Positions 1-12,502 of a stretch of 64,000 nt of DNA are shown here, piece by piece. The stretch is from NCBI GenBank assembly GCA_018907035.1, contig JACCIC010000048.1, positions 2,460,001-2,524,000 of the forward strand. The letters are read 5' to 3'. Position 1 is the first letter of the stretch. Each line of letters opens with the position of its first letter. A model generated the notes under the pieces. It had not been told where the DNA came from, searched no databases, and worked only from the letters and a program-made list of their open reading frames with translations. Position numbers and translations under genes: made by a program. Origin of the DNA: Sycobia sp. Sy_11 (taxonomy: Eukaryota; Arthropoda; Insecta; Hymenoptera; Epichrysomallidae).

Positions 1-131
1 ACATTATTATATCCAAGTTGATTGAGTAATCTGGCTATATCTGTGCCGTGAGAAAAAAATTCTTAAAATCATGCCTGTCTTATACCGAATTAACCTTACC
101 CCTCCCCCCCTAAAGAGTCCTGACATATTAG

Positions 132-573
132 GGCGTTGCGGCTGAATTACAACCCCTACTCGGAGGACTCAATCCTAGCGATTCTTTTGCACACACCGGC
201 ACTAGAGGAACTTGTGATGCACGGAATAACCGTCCCGCGCAATTTCCACGTGGACAGTTGCGTGCGGCTGATCACCATGAGCTTAGACTATTGCGCGGAG
301 ATCAACGAACTATTTATGAATCTCAGCGTGAGAGAAATTAGGTACATAAGGATCGAGAACAGACTAGGTGCCAGGAAAACGCATGTGATAGACGATAAAT
401 ATATGTTCAACATGGCGAGACACAACCGGTCGTTCCACACATACCTGCAGAAGTGTAGACTTGTATTGCCCGCTCACAGACAGCATCAGCAAGGAATATG
501 TCCAAATCCAGCTCGGCGTAGACTAACGGCAAGCGATTACGGGTTGGAGCAATGCGGAGCATATGCGGCGTAA
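132..573 (+). CDS. Probable 3'-terminal exon of a leucine-rich-repeat-like protein (partial)
   Basis: An open frame runs from a possible splice acceptor (AG at 130-131) to a stop at 571-573 with no convincing start codon, so I read it as the last exon of a gene that begins left of the window. The peptide (~145 aa) has an amphipathic leucine pattern near its start (LAILLHTPALEELVMHGI), like the leucine-rich repeats of F-box/LRR proteins, followed by a less regular Leu/Ile-rich stretch and a basic, Gln/Arg-rich tail. AATAAA-type polyadenylation signals follow at about 625 and 690, which supports a real 3' end. I cannot name the family. A fragment of a transposon protein is the alternative, but no transposon hallmark is visible. 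The function is unknown. Confidence 0.45.
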
Positions 574-775
574 ACACGAGCTGTGTAACTAGGGTTAAGA
601 TTTATGTAAATTTGATTAGGACAAATAAAAAATATGTAAAATAATATTAAGGAAAATATGTAACTAGGTTAAGGCTTATGTAACAGCGAATAAATAAATG
701 TACAAACTAGACTTAAGCATACAGATGTACGTATTATAAACGAACAAGAATCCCCATTCCTAATAAAAAAAATCC

Positions 776-780
<5 letters not shown>

Positions 781-815
<35 letters not shown>

Positions 816-826
816 CTCTCTCTCTT
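781..826. repeat. (TC)n microsatellite
   Basis: An almost pure TC dinucleotide run with one interruption. It lies just downstream of the putative LRR terminal exon. Confidence 0.95.
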
Positions 827-2195
827 CCACCGGCCTCTGTAGTCCAGGCGAATTAGGTCCGAAATGGCCGATTTACCAACAATTTCTCCAGCGCCTATTT
901 TTTTGCATTAAATGATAGATGAGGATGTGTAGAATAAGACCCTAAATTGTCGGGATCGTACCCCATCGGCGACGTATTTATTTATTGTAAAATAGCAAAA
1001 ATAAAAGCTCTTTTTTTACTTTTTCTTTAGTAGCTTAAATAATATTGCTCTAATCGAAAAATGTTTCGTATAAAAGTTGTGCAGGAGATAATTCTGAACA
1101 AAAGTACGTACATTAAAAACTTAAAAAGTCGATTTTTCTATTGTTAATTAAACAATGAAAATGGAAAAATTTTCGATATTCAAAGAGCTATACAATTTGT
1201 TTAAACAATTGAAATTCAATAATAATAACGCAAATAGATGTTTTTTCATCTACTAATACTATGTTTCAAATTACAAAGTGTACTTTGAAAATGGCGACCA
1301 GTTGCAAAATTATTTATATTGCAACTTAACCATTGCGAAGTTCGCCAACGGCTGGGAATTTTTGAATGCAGTAATTATAATAAATGCAATCATTAGAGGA
1401 TATTAATAGTAATCAAAACTGAAAAGACCAGATTTTTAAATTAAATTTTTAAAGTTAAAAATGTCGTTGCTATGGTCGATATCGCGGAAGTTTTTAACGC
1501 TAGAATATTGAAACAAAATGCATTTTATTACGCTTAAAAAAAAAAAAACAATTTTGAGCCCTTGCACATTTTCATACGACCAATAGAAGTTAAGAAAATT
1601 TTTGTTTAAACTATTATTTATTACTTGTCATTTAATTGACGTTTTAACTTGAAATTTGGCAAGGCGCAAGTATAAAGGTTAATCTATCTTTACATTTATT
1701 AATACATTCTAAATTATTAGTAATTATGTTCAAATATAACATTTGTAAAAAGTTTTTACGCGTGGCACCAGCGACGGCTGGCGGCAGCTCATCTGTCCTC
1801 GCGTAGACATCGCGGCGCCGCCTACTGAGCATGCGCACATTCGCGCACTGCGTCACAGACAGCTCCAGCTACGTCGCCCTCGATCTTATTTGTAAACTAG
1901 AATATCTTTACTATAAAAGCAACTATTTTGATGATTTTTTTTTTAATTAACTTTATCTTTTTTAACCTTCATAGTGCTCTTGGTTCTAATACGGTAATTT
2001 TATTATGTCCAATGTATAATAACATTAATTAATTCTTTTCAATTTTATATTGGATTATTTAATAATTTAAAATTACTTTTACATCATTTTTTGTCTTTAT
2101 GCTATAATATTAACCTAATTCAATATTAGTTTTCCTCTTTTCTGATAATCAATTTTTATTATTGATGCATATTTAGGCTGTTTCTTGTCTGTGAT
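827..2195. other. AT-rich intergenic DNA, no gene recognised
   Basis: Both strands are broken by frequent stops and hold only short spurious frames. A small GC-richer patch lies at about 1770-1880. I see no transposon motif, RNA gene or repeat array here. Confidence 0.6.
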
Positions 2196-2199
2196 ATCG

Positions 2200-2236
2200 T
2201 ATTATTATTATTATTATTATATTATTATTATTATTA
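2200..2236. repeat. (TTA)n microsatellite at the 5' side of an R1-clade LINE
   Basis: A TAT/TTA trinucleotide run that ends where recognisable LINE coding sequence begins (~2240). The same trinucleotide recurs at the LINE 3' side (4345-4381), so it may be the target sequence. Confidence 0.9.
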
Positions 2237-2239
2237 CCA

Positions 2240-4318
2240 ACGACCGCAACGCTTTGCGAGCATGCGAAAGCGGTAACGGAAGCTACAATGCATCTGATCC
2301 GCCAAGCCTGCAAGCAAGCGATAACGAGGAAATTTGCGGGTCATGTTCGCCGTCCGAGTTATTGATGGACGGACGAAATTGCGGAGCTGTGGTGGCAATG
2401 CCTGCGGCTGCGTCGCGTAGTCCAAAGGGCTCAAAGGCGCGACCGTGATGCCGCTCTTAGGATCGCCCAACATCTAACGGTGAAAAAGACTCTAAAGCGA
2501 GCCATCAAAGCTAGTAAACGCGGATGCTGGAAAAAGCTGGGAGAAGATCTGAACAACGATCCATGGGGATTGGGGTATAAAATCATAGCCCGCAAATTAG
2601 GCATGTTCAGTAAAAGCATGCCTATGAGCGCGGAAGTGATGAACAGTATCGTCCATGCCCTATTCGCTAATCATCCCAAACGAAGGGATGGGCTCCTGGT
2701 TCCCGAGGGTCCTGAGGCACCGCCTTTCACAAGGGCGGAGCTACAGAGAGCAGTGCGCTCTCTGAAGAACAAAAAGCTACCAGGACCTGACGGACTTCCG
2801 GCAGAAGTGTTGAAAGCGGTGGTACAGAGCCATCCTGAACTCTTGCTTGGTATGTATAACTCGTGCCTTCGCGCGGGAATATCTTATCCCTGCTGGAAGG
2901 AGGCGAGACTTGTTCTGATAAGCAAGGGCAAAGGATCATCTAATGCTCCGTCGGCGTACAGACCCTTATACATGCTAGACACCGTCGGGAAACTCCTGGA
3001 AAAGCTGTTGAGACTCCGCCTACAGGCGGCGCTTTTCACATCTGGTGACCTTTCCGAGAGGCAGTATGGCTTTCGGAGAGGGCGGTCCACCATAGATGCT
3101 ATTCAAGAGGTATTGGAGGCGGCCAGGACTACGGAGCGGGGGAATCACTTCTCCCGATCTGTGTGTCTTCTGGTGACACTCGATGTCAAAAACGCCTTCA
3201 ACTCGGTTAGGTGGACAGACGTGCTGGAGGCACTGGAGAAGGACTTCAATGTACCTAAGTACTTACTCCAGATCATCGGAGATTATTTGAAGGACAGATC
3301 TATTCTGTACGAAACGGCAGAGGGCTCTAAACGAAAAGAGTTAACGTGTGGAGCGGCCCAAGGCTCCATCCTGGGTCCCCATCTATGGAATATTTCCTAC
3401 GACGGGATCATTCGGGTGGACATGCCGGAAGACTGCTCACTGATCGGGTATGCGGATGATGTGGCAGCTGTTATTATTGCGCGCAATATGACACTGGCAC
3501 AGACGCGCCTTGATCAAACCATGCGCAGAATTCGATATTGTATGGGCGATCATGGGCTGGAACTAGCGGAGGCGAAAACGGAGATTGTGTTCCTTACGAA
3601 GAAGCGCGTCCCCAGAGTGCAGCGGCTAATTATTAGGGAGATGTCAGTCCTGACCAAGGCATCTGTCAAGTACCTGGGGGTGATGCTAGATACGAAGCTC
3701 ACCTTCTGGGAACATATTCGGAGGTCGGCGGACAAGGCGGTGGTAGTGGCGGCCTCCCTATGTAGGATCATGGTCAACATAGGAGGACCACGCCCCAGCA
3801 TCAGGCGGCTGCTACTGCGAGATGCTTAGTCCGTCATGCTTTACGGTGCTGAAGTCTGGACCGATGCACTGCAATATGAAAAGTATCGCAGGCGCATGGC
3901 GGCTGTACAAAGGAGATGCGCTCTTCGTGTAGCGTGTTCGTATCGCACGGTCTCGGAGGCCGCCTCCCTAGTGGTTGCCGGGGTGATCCCGGTAGACCTC
4001 CTGGCCCAGGAGCGGAAGTTCGTCCACCAGATGAACAGGACACTTCGCCAAGCCGAGGGGAAGCAGCAAGCCAGAGAGCGTTCGCTGGCTTGCTGGCAGA
4101 ATAGGTGGGAGCAAGACACGCGCGGAAGGTGGACCGCCAGACTTATAAGTCAGGTGGCCCCGTGGATCGGTTGGCAGCATGAGGAGGTAAATTACTATCT
4201 CACCCAGATGCTGACCGGCCATGGGTACTTCCGCGCATACTTGCACAAGATGCATCATACATTTTTTGTGTGCGGGCAGTGGGAGCAGCAGAGGGAGCTA
4301 TTGGGGGAGGAATAAAAA
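2240..4318 (+). mobile_element. 5'-truncated R1-clade non-LTR retrotransposon (LINE), defective
   Basis: Recognisable coding sequence starts inside the linker between endonuclease and reverse transcriptase at about 2240 and reads in one frame, through an in-frame TGA at 2363-2365 (where R1 elements usually have YWW) and a TAG at 3827-3829, to the stop ending at 4315. The RT (about 2640-3600) shows the expected order: PGPDGLPAEVL, the YRPLYMLD region, LDVKNAFNSVRW, AAQGSILGPHLWN and the catalytic GYADDVAAV box. The C-terminal domain has WQNRW and YLTQMLTGHGYFRAYLH, typical of R1-clade ORF2, but then jumps from HKMHH to FFVCGQWE: most of the Cys-Cys-His-Cys motif is deleted. Endonuclease, ORF1 and a normal 3' UTR are absent. 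It cannot be autonomous. The clade assignment rests on the GYADDVA and LTGHG motifs. Confidence 0.9.
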
Positions 4319-4319
4319 A

Positions 4320-4347
4320 ATTCTTATTCTTCTTCTTCTTCTTCTTC

Positions 4348-4381
<34 letters not shown>
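4320..4381. repeat. (TTC)n(TTA)n microsatellite at the 3' side of the LINE
   Basis: Starts a few bases after the LINE stop codon and a short A-run. It may be target repeat or an expanded 3' tail. Confidence 0.95.
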
Positions 4382-4382
<1 letters not shown>

Positions 4383-5087
4383 TAATCTGTTAAAAACAAA
4401 GCTGATATGCTCATTATATGCATGAATATTACATTATGTAAAAAATTTAATAGCCTCAGATGTAAAATTAGCTTAAGATTATAGGCATTACTATTAAAAT
4501 TTTCAAGTTATGGACACAGAACTGACAACACCTGGCGCTATCTCAATGTTGTTTCGAATAAGAAATATAACATGATTTAAACAAATCTAAAAATTATCTT
4601 CTCAAACAGAAACTCATTTCTTACAGTACCTTTGAAAAACATGGCAAATACAATTTTTGAAAGTTCGTATGGCAAATGTATCAGCATAATACATATATCG
4701 ACATGTAATACATAAACTAGTTTCATTATCATATTATATTTCATTGACAATCGTATTATTAATGATCTCCTACCAAGTTGATAACAATTTAAGCTACTTT
4801 TTCTTATAAGTGTTGATCAGTACATCGGTGATTCCTAAACACCTTTATCTGTATATTATAACATTTATAAGAAATGAAATTCAAACTTCCCGCTTACAAT
4901 TTTAGACTACGGCAGACCTGCGATAGTAGACATTTAGACATGGAGAAAGGGCAGGAGAAGTAGTAAAACCAATACACTCGTCATCGATCTTCTTCTCTGT
5001 AACCCCTTCTTCCTGAGTCTTTTGTTTTGACTTCCAGCGGGCACGTTCTATCCTTTTTTTCTCCCGTTAAATCTCGAAAGATATTCT

Positions 5088-5088
<1 letters not shown>
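4382..5088. other. AT-rich intergenic DNA, nothing recognised
   Basis: No coding frame with family resemblance and no repeat array is visible. Confidence 0.6.
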
Positions 5089-5162
<74 letters not shown>

Positions 5163-5171
5163 ATATATATA
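5089..5171. repeat. (AT)n(GTAT)n compound microsatellite
   Basis: An AT run that grades into GTAT tetranucleotides at about 5138-5160 and back to AT. Confidence 0.95.
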
Positions 5172-5480
5172 GTAAATACGTGTGTATATACGATAGTCGT
5201 GCGCTTTCATTGTGAGATTCTATGTGCATATTTAGATGTCGTGCCCGCAAATAAAAGCACGCGTCTCTTGTCTCTCACTGCACTCCCCTTATGTACGTGA
5301 AACCAGTCACCCTCTCTACATATGTTCGTCGGTGATATACAATATCAACTATTCAAAATTTTTTTTTCCCAGTGTTATATATACACATTTCTTTTTTAAC
5401 GTTTCGCCATTGGAAGAAAAAGTCGTTTGGATATTTAGACGAAACAGAACTTTTTTATCGATATGTATGGCTTAATTTTG

Positions 5481-5539
<59 letters not shown>
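5481..5539. repeat. (AT)n microsatellite
   Basis: A pure AT dinucleotide run in AT-rich intergenic DNA. The flanking 5540-6170 holds nothing I recognise. Confidence 0.95.
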
Positions 5540-5543
<4 letters not shown>

Positions 5544-6172
5544 GCATAAAAAGATATAGAAAAAATCATTTGAACTCTCGATCGATTTGCATAAAATGAC
5601 CTTTCCTTTAAATTTTATAATTTTAAAATCTGATTTATGTATTTCATTCACTGAACAATTTGACATTTTATTATTCAATTTATTTTGAATTGCTTACACC
5701 GTTTGTTGAACGTAATAGACTATAAAAAAATGTTTGTAACCAATAACATATCATTCAACAAATTAAAGTTAACTGAACGCACTATTCATCTTGTATTATC
5801 ATCTAATAAAAATACTAACAATTATTAACTCCATATATATTATGGTAAACATTATTATTTTTAAAACTTATTGTCAACTACAATGCATGTGCACGTTATC
5901 TTATAATTTTTACAATCATTGCCTTAATAATTACTGTAGAGATTTTTTTTTTTATTGTAAGAAGCTTGTTGAATGACCGATCACTATTAATTTAAGTATA
6001 CTTACATAATATTTTGTGTATTATTTTTTTTTAATTAACTTATTTATTTTCTTCTCTATTTATACAATCTAAAATATTTAAACCCTTTTCAACACCTTCA
6101 ATAGATGATTTTTTTACACTTTACAATAATATGCTATCAGTTCCCATATATATATATATATATATATAATTA

Positions 6173-6288
6173 CTAACATCCCCATCTCGGCTTCACCCGA
6201 GATAATAATTTAACCGATTTCTTAAACAGTTCGATAATATATAAGTAAAAAGTACTCTATATTATATATACTCTATATATAAAAATCT

Positions 6289-6338
<50 letters not shown>

Positions 6339-6897
6339 CACACATATATGCATATTACATATGGCTTCTATCGAGAAAATTGTTCTTGTGAGTTCGAGGG
6401 GTTGAAAAAGATGTCTTAAGATAACGTTTACGACGAGTATCATGTTCGTATGATAGAATATGTCTCGGGATGACTTCTACTAGAAGTTGGGGTATCCGAA
6501 TGATAGATTACGAATCTCTTCATAGAAGTCGTCCCGAAATACCTGGACATTGTTTCCCACCAACTAAACAGGATAGTCCCAATAGAAGTCGTCCCGAGAA
6601 AGCTAGACATCGCTTCCTGACGATTAAACACAATACTACCCGTAGAAGTCGAAAGCAGCTGGACATCGTATTCTACCGTTCCAACATGAATCTTCCCACA
6701 AAAGGCGTTCCTACATACCTGGACGTCGTTTTCTACGAACTAAATACAATACTCTTCGTAGAAATCTCCAGAGACACCTGGACATCGCATTCTATCATCC
6801 GAATGCAAAACTCCAAATAAAAATCGTCCTGAAGCAACAGCATATCGTATTCGACCGCCCGTACACGCCAATACAATATTTCTCAGTAGAAACCGTA

Positions 6898-6948
<51 letters not shown>

Positions 6949-7612
6949 ACGTTTTTCAATTAAATACTGTGAATACTTTGGTAGTGATGGCAATTGAAAT
7001 TAAAGCAAATTGATAGTCTACGAATAGCATATTTTTTAAGCGAACGCTGGATATTGCCTTTTTATGCAGAAGTGACGATGTATTATATATACCTAGTTTC
7101 GAGGTTTTTGGTAAAGAATAATATTTTGTTATTTTATTAATAATATTTTCTTTTGTTTAAAATTAAAAAAACATAACCTATTGTCAATCTTGAAGTTAAT
7201 ATAACGTATAAAAACAAAAACATAATTTGTCGTTACAAATTATGTTCAGTATGATTTGGCATACACAACCATTTTATAGAGAAGATGCAGAAAGAGAGAG
7301 AGTGAGAGATATTTTCGACGTAAGAGAAAATAACATTTACAAAAATCAAAAAATATCCATAAGGTATGGGAGTAGTGCCAGATTAACCTAAAGAACAAAA
7401 TGGATAATACCGACTAATGTTACACCTTCTTTAGCATATGAATCCCAAAGTTGTACATGATCATTCAACTGAGTTGGCCTGGTATTAATACTTTAAGCGG
7501 GCGGACTACTTTGTGTTGATATTCTACATAATTCAAGATGCCACCTACTGGCTGCTAGTGAAACTGACTGCTAAGACCGTTAACTTAATTTATTGATGAA
7601 GGTAAAATGATA
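6173..7612 (-). mobile_element. Helitron-like non-autonomous element, copy A (5'-truncated)
   Basis: Read on the minus strand, the 3' end at 6173 carries the hairpin CTCGGGTGAAGCCGAG, a short spacer and TTAG (a one-base change from the CTAG seen in copies B and C). Internal to this come AT runs (6295-6333, 6903-6945), a core of degenerate ~60-bp repeats (about 6360-6900), then unique sequence to about 7612 matching copies C and D. The last ~170 bp of the family (the end reading ATAAATTAGTATGA on +) is missing. There is no coding capacity. The class call is inferred from the hairpin plus CTRR-like terminus. Confidence 0.6.
6360..6900. repeat. Palindromic array of ~60-bp repeats (core of Helitron-like copy A)
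   Basis: Degenerate units of about 60 bp contain GAAGTCGTCCCGAGA, then an ACCTGGACATCG-like segment, then TTCTAYC and an AAACACAATACTCCCC-like segment. Units left of about 6490 are in inverse orientation to those on the right, so the array is a long imperfect palindrome. The outer edges are inverted too: ATGGCTTCTATCGAGAAAAT on the left and its rough complement at about 6875-6895. Confidence 0.75.
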
Positions 7613-8180
7613 TATATATATATATGTTGTAGTGGGTATCTAGAATAGAAATACATATTTCATAACTGTAGAAAGAGTGAAGAAAATCAACAATACCATT
7701 AATAGAAAATGAAGAAAATAAAAGTGCGATTGAATCAAAAGGGACTGAAATTTTTTATTTTCTTACAGCTAATACAAAAGTATATTCAAACTGGAGAAGA
7801 TTACTTAACTGTTCACTTGCCTTGATTATACTTTTAGCTTATAGTGACTCCTATGTTAATTACTGTCAAAATTTATTGATTTCAAAGTTTAATATTTGTA
7901 TAAAACTTACATTTCAGATCTCATGAGGATGATTATAAACAAGGACATTCTGATTATCATAATAATTATAAGAATTTGTTAAAAAGATTGTAAAATTAAT
8001 CAATTGATTTATATTATCGACGGAAGTAAAATAATTAAGTTGTAAAATATGTGTATAAAAAGACTAAAATCGCTTCCCCCTCCACTCATATATAACCCAG
8101 TATTCAGCGATCTGGATGCCGAGGTCTGGATATTATTCTAAAATATTAACTTGAAATCTATGATTTAGAATTCTAGTTGA
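7613..8180. other. AT-rich DNA, nothing recognised
   Basis: A short AT run at 7613-7625, then sequence with stops in all frames and no family resemblance. Confidence 0.5.
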
Positions 8181-8189
8181 CGCTGCAAA

Positions 8190-8540
8190 AGATTGAGTTG
8201 TAGTTACGAATTCACTAATGAATAGCTACGGTAGCTTCAATGATAATAGAAAGGGAGAGCCTCGAAATCAAGAGTGAGATTAATTATCTAAGAATGACTC
8301 TGGATACAAAGCTAGTAGTAAATTCTTAATTCACTTAAATCTTGCCTAAACACGAATACTTTCATAAGTGTTTATAGGATGACTAGAATAGTCCTGTCAT
8401 AATAGAAATACTACTGTTGGCTTTCGGACTATGGATAGCACAGATTTTTCGTGTTTAACTGTTGGACCGAGTTATGATCAGGGCTTCATATTAAAATAGA
8501 AGTCTGAAAACGCGTATAAGCTGATGATGATGAATATAGA
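8190..8540 (+). pseudogene. Eroded R1-like LINE reverse-transcriptase fragment
   Basis: One frame gives NYLRMTLDTKL, which aligns with the KYLGVMLDTKL segment of the better-preserved LINE at 2240-4318. A LLLAFGLW stretch about 150 bp later fits the LYGAEVW-like segment of the same protein region. Stops and indels are frequent. This is a weak assignment based on short matches. Confidence 0.4.
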
Positions 8541-8976
8541 CAGTTATTAACTGATTGAAAATTACATTAAAAAGGTGCTCCGAATTAAAAACAACAGATA
8601 ATAGTTGAAAAGATTAAATCAATGTATAAAAAGAAATAAAGAATCTTGAATTAATAAGATTCTCGTATTATTGTAATCAACTCAAACATCACCTTAACCA
8701 ATTTGATAAATTAATTTGAGCGAAATAGTCCCTTTTGAAGTTTCTAATTCATTGAATAGATAACATAAAATTTAACTTAACTACTGAACATAGTTATCGT
8801 AAATTTGTTTAATTATCATTGTAAACACAAATATTATCTTTGCTTTGATCAACGCTAACAATCTGATAAAAACTTAGAGAGACTATCAGATATGGGTGAT
8901 TGATTTGGTCTAAATTAATCGAAGGAGATACAACTATTCTTACTTATAATAATTAGATATAGAGAACTCTTTTTTA

Positions 8977-9104
8977 TTAACCTTTAGAGGACCGGGATTT
9001 AACTTAATCTATTCTCCATAAAAAATCTATGAAAAGAGTATCTTAAATCATAGATTCACCATGGGTTAAACCAGTATACTGGCTTTCCAATCCTCTAAAG
9101 ATTC
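8977..9104. repeat. Small inverted-repeat element (MITE-like)
   Basis: CTTTAGAGGAC near 8981 is mirrored by AATCCTCTAAAG near 9090-9101, about 100 bp away. A TTAA lies next to the left end. It is a possible miniature DNA transposon and too short to classify. Confidence 0.35.
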
Positions 9105-9185
9105 GATAGAATGTTACAGTACTATAAAGTAAATTTTTTATGAGGACTACTAATTGTAGCACAAGATTTAAAGAAAGAATAAAAT

Positions 9186-9343
9186 TTTAATAATCGATGA
9201 TAGTTTCTACTGAAAACCACTGTCCAAAAATTTGCTTATTATATGTCAAAGATATAGAAAAAATATAGTAATTTGCTTTTATGGCACCAATAAACAATTT
9301 CTTGGATAGTGGTTTTCAGTAGAAGCTATCATTGATTATTTGA
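9186..9343. repeat. Inverted repeat with ~55-bp arms
   Basis: Left arm 9186-9240 and right arm 9286-9341 share a GATAGYTTCTACTGAAAACC core in opposite orientation, about 85% identical by eye, with a ~45-bp loop. This is a MITE-like or foldback structure with no coding content. Confidence 0.7.
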
Positions 9344-9835
9344 GTTGAATGAAAGATGTCTATAAATTCTATATTGATATATAATAAAATTTGAAGTCAA
9401 ACTGTTCTAATAAACCAAATATCTATCTAATATGTCAAATAAGAAACTTCTATTGAAACTTTCAAAAGTTTTGTAAAAAAATCTAGCGTTTGAAAAAAAT
9501 CTAAAAAGAATATATGTTTTAGGACTTAATATAGACTATTAAGCATAAAGAAAAAATTGTCAGAGCTATAGGTTGTCTTTTCCGAAATAAACGAATTTTT
9601 TCTAAGAAAAGCAAGTTCTTTGTAATTAAATCATTTATAATTATTTTTATATCAATAAATTAACAAACTTTATATGTGTACATACTACATGACATCCCAA
9701 GAATTCAAGAATTTTGAAAGTATTGAAAAATACATGAACATTAAACTAAAATTATTTAAACTAAAAAAGTAGCCCGAATAAATACTACGGCCTCTGAAAC
9801 GATAAATTAAAGGTAAGTACTGCATAATATTCTAT

Positions 9836-9935
9836 GTAAGAAAATAAAATATCTTGATAATAGGAAAGCACCAGGTCCAAAACTATACACAACTCATATT
9901 AAAATCAATTAAAATTACCTCACGCCATGAGGATC
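9836..9935 (+). pseudogene. Possible R1-like LINE fragment
   Basis: A short frame reads RKAPGPK, reminiscent of the KKLPGPDG motif at the start of the R1-clade RT. It may belong with the fragment at 8190-8540. Support is weak. Confidence 0.25.
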
Positions 9936-10317
9936 AAATAGGTCACACATAGCTCCTCCTTATAAGTAGTACAGAATTCAACATATAAAAAAAATAATGA
10001 GAGATCAAGGAAAGAAAAATAAGTAGGTATGAAAGAGAGAGAGAGACGCTACATATTCCATGACTAGTTCATTGTTGTCGGTGCATATAGGACTGCCTCC
10101 TTTGCCTCCAACAATCCTTTTTCAAATTTCTATATTACTCAAGTGCAATATAATTCTCACCTCGTGCAATACGACGGTCCCTTAGAGGAAGAAGGGAGAG
10201 AGGTTTAATATCCTTTGAAAAGTTGGCACGTGATCTGTGGATATTCGCATGCCTAATAAATAGTACGCGAGGGGTGGACAACGCACGCCTATACCGCTTC
10301 ATTTCCCCCTATATGAT

Positions 10318-10319
<2 letters not shown>

Positions 10320-10375
<56 letters not shown>
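10320..10375. repeat. (AT)n microsatellite
   Basis: A pure AT run in otherwise unremarkable sequence. From 9935 to about 11990 I see no gene; 11090-11210 contains short repeats of the type TTAGTAAAATT. Confidence 0.95.
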
Positions 10376-10378
<3 letters not shown>

Positions 10379-11989
10379 ACGGCTCCGTTGCCTGGCGGGC
10401 GAATATGTATGAAACTCTTCCGCTTGACCGAATTTCATTAATAAATTGTATGAGAGATCAAGGATATATGCGACAGCTATATACTTATAATATTTGTTGC
10501 CTCGAAGCGTTGGGTAGGATAAATTAAGAGGGATACTTCTATGAATTATCATGAGTTCAAAATTACATTTTATTTACTATGTAGTTAACAAAAGAATAAA
10601 ACAATTTTTTCATTTCAAACATATGTGTCGAATTAATTAATAAACAATTATTTTTAAATACCCTCTGACAGTTTGGTTTTTTATAGTAAGGAAAATTTGA
10701 ATCTATGTAATTATTATAAAAATTTGATAGGAAAGAATTTTTTAAAAAACTGACTGAGAATAGGAAAAGAAAATAAAATATTATCTTGAATTTTAATAAA
10801 AATAATAATTTTAAGTTTACTATGCTCTAAAAAACGAAATTGGCAATTGTTCAAAAAATTTTTAGTGCTTGCTGGATTTACATTGAAGTTGAAAAATTAT
10901 AAAAAACGTCTTTCCTTTATTTATTATATAAAAAGTTGAATGTCAAGTTATCGAAATATACACTTTTTTAATTTCATGGACGATAACTAATCGAAGTATA
11001 TCGTTACATATAAATTTTTAGTAAGTTAAGTTAAAACATATTTAATTACCTGAAAGGAGTTTCTGTTAAAAATACTAAAAAAACTTATCTTCAACCGTTT
11101 TAAAAAATTATTAGTAAAACTTATTAGTAAATTTTATTAGTTAATTAGTAAAATTAATTAGTAAAATTCAAAATTAGTAAAACTTTTAGTAAAATTATTA
11201 GTAAAACTCACAAAACAAAATTTTCTGTATTTTTCTTACATTTTGTTGTGACTTGTATTTATTAAAAAATTATTACATTGAGACTTGAAAATTAAACACT
11301 GAAAGCTACAACTTATTTATTGTAAAGGTTTTATACGACTATTTCAAAATTACAAGCAGCTGAAAATTATCTGAAGAATTCGAAGTTTTTAAATATCCAT
11401 TAATTATGATTGTTTTAGTGTAGAATATATAGTAATTCACTCTATTGTATTATGATTTTCTAACTTACATGTATCTCATGCAAAAAATGCTCTTGCTAAT
11501 AAATCTTATATCATTATTAGTTTCAAAGAATTCTATATTTAAATAATGTTCAAATATAATTTTATACCAATTTACAATCTTGCTTGGACTTAATTGTAGA
11601 ATCATTTCAATTTTTATATTTCCCTGTGTTTCTACTAAAATAACATTCAGGAGTTAAATCGTGTTTTTGTACAATAAGTTCCGGAAATACACACTAGATG
11701 CCAGCATAATACAGAATGGACTTTGTTATCCTACTCATTAATAAAACTATGAATAAATAAATGTTTAGCACTCCAGAAATAAAAAAATGTTTCAAAACAA
11801 ATTTTCAATTCATGTTACACTTAATCATCGCATTATTACCATAAGCTATAATATTTCGAGATCCTATTACACTATCATAGAATAGTATAACAACAATTTA
11901 TTGAAAATATTACTGCTAATTCTTGATCATCTCAAAAAATGTAATCTCTAAGAGATTCAAATTCTAAAATTTAAGACCAAAAAATCAGA

Positions 11990-12390
11990 AAAAATTTTCA
12001 TAGTCCTCGCTTAATCCCGCACGTATATGTAAACTGCGCCATGCTGAATATACGAAGCACGTCAGTAAAATCGAGTCGGCTCGAGGAGCGAATTGCGATG
12101 AAAAGGTAAAACGAGCGACGAATAAATAGATAGAGATAAAAAAAGGAAAAGGAGGGAGCCCTTGAAGAGAAAGATATATAGTTCGCGGTGGAAGCATCAT
12201 CGGGAGAGAGACGTTAGACGACCAGGAGGAGGACGACGACGGTTTATTGATTCGATTTTTCTTTTCAGCCAAGTTGCCCCTTCCCTTCTGCTCCTACCCT
12301 CGTTCCTAACTCGGTCGCAGTTCGACGATGCCCCCCCAGACGCTTTTCGCGCTTTTCCTCTGCGCATGTACAGTATATACAATATATTAA
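11990..12390. other. GC-richer island without a recognisable gene
   Basis: Base composition rises sharply above the AT-rich surroundings, with CpG dinucleotides and AGGAGG/GACGAC runs around 12210-12240. Frames on both strands are open by composition but match nothing I know. It could be a promoter or untranslated exon of an unseen gene. Confidence 0.25.
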
Positions 12391-12502
12391 AAATTTTAAT
12401 TTTTCACCGTGTTCTTATATATAGTTTAATCAAATGAAAAATAATTATATAGTGCATGTATCATGAATATAATTAATAAGTTTTTATTTCGATCACATAT
12501 TT

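Noticed and set aside
6360..6900. Tandem tRNA or SINE cluster suggested by ~60-bp repeats
   Set aside because: No A/B box promoter motifs or cloverleaf potential, and the units lie inside a Helitron-like element with defined ends.
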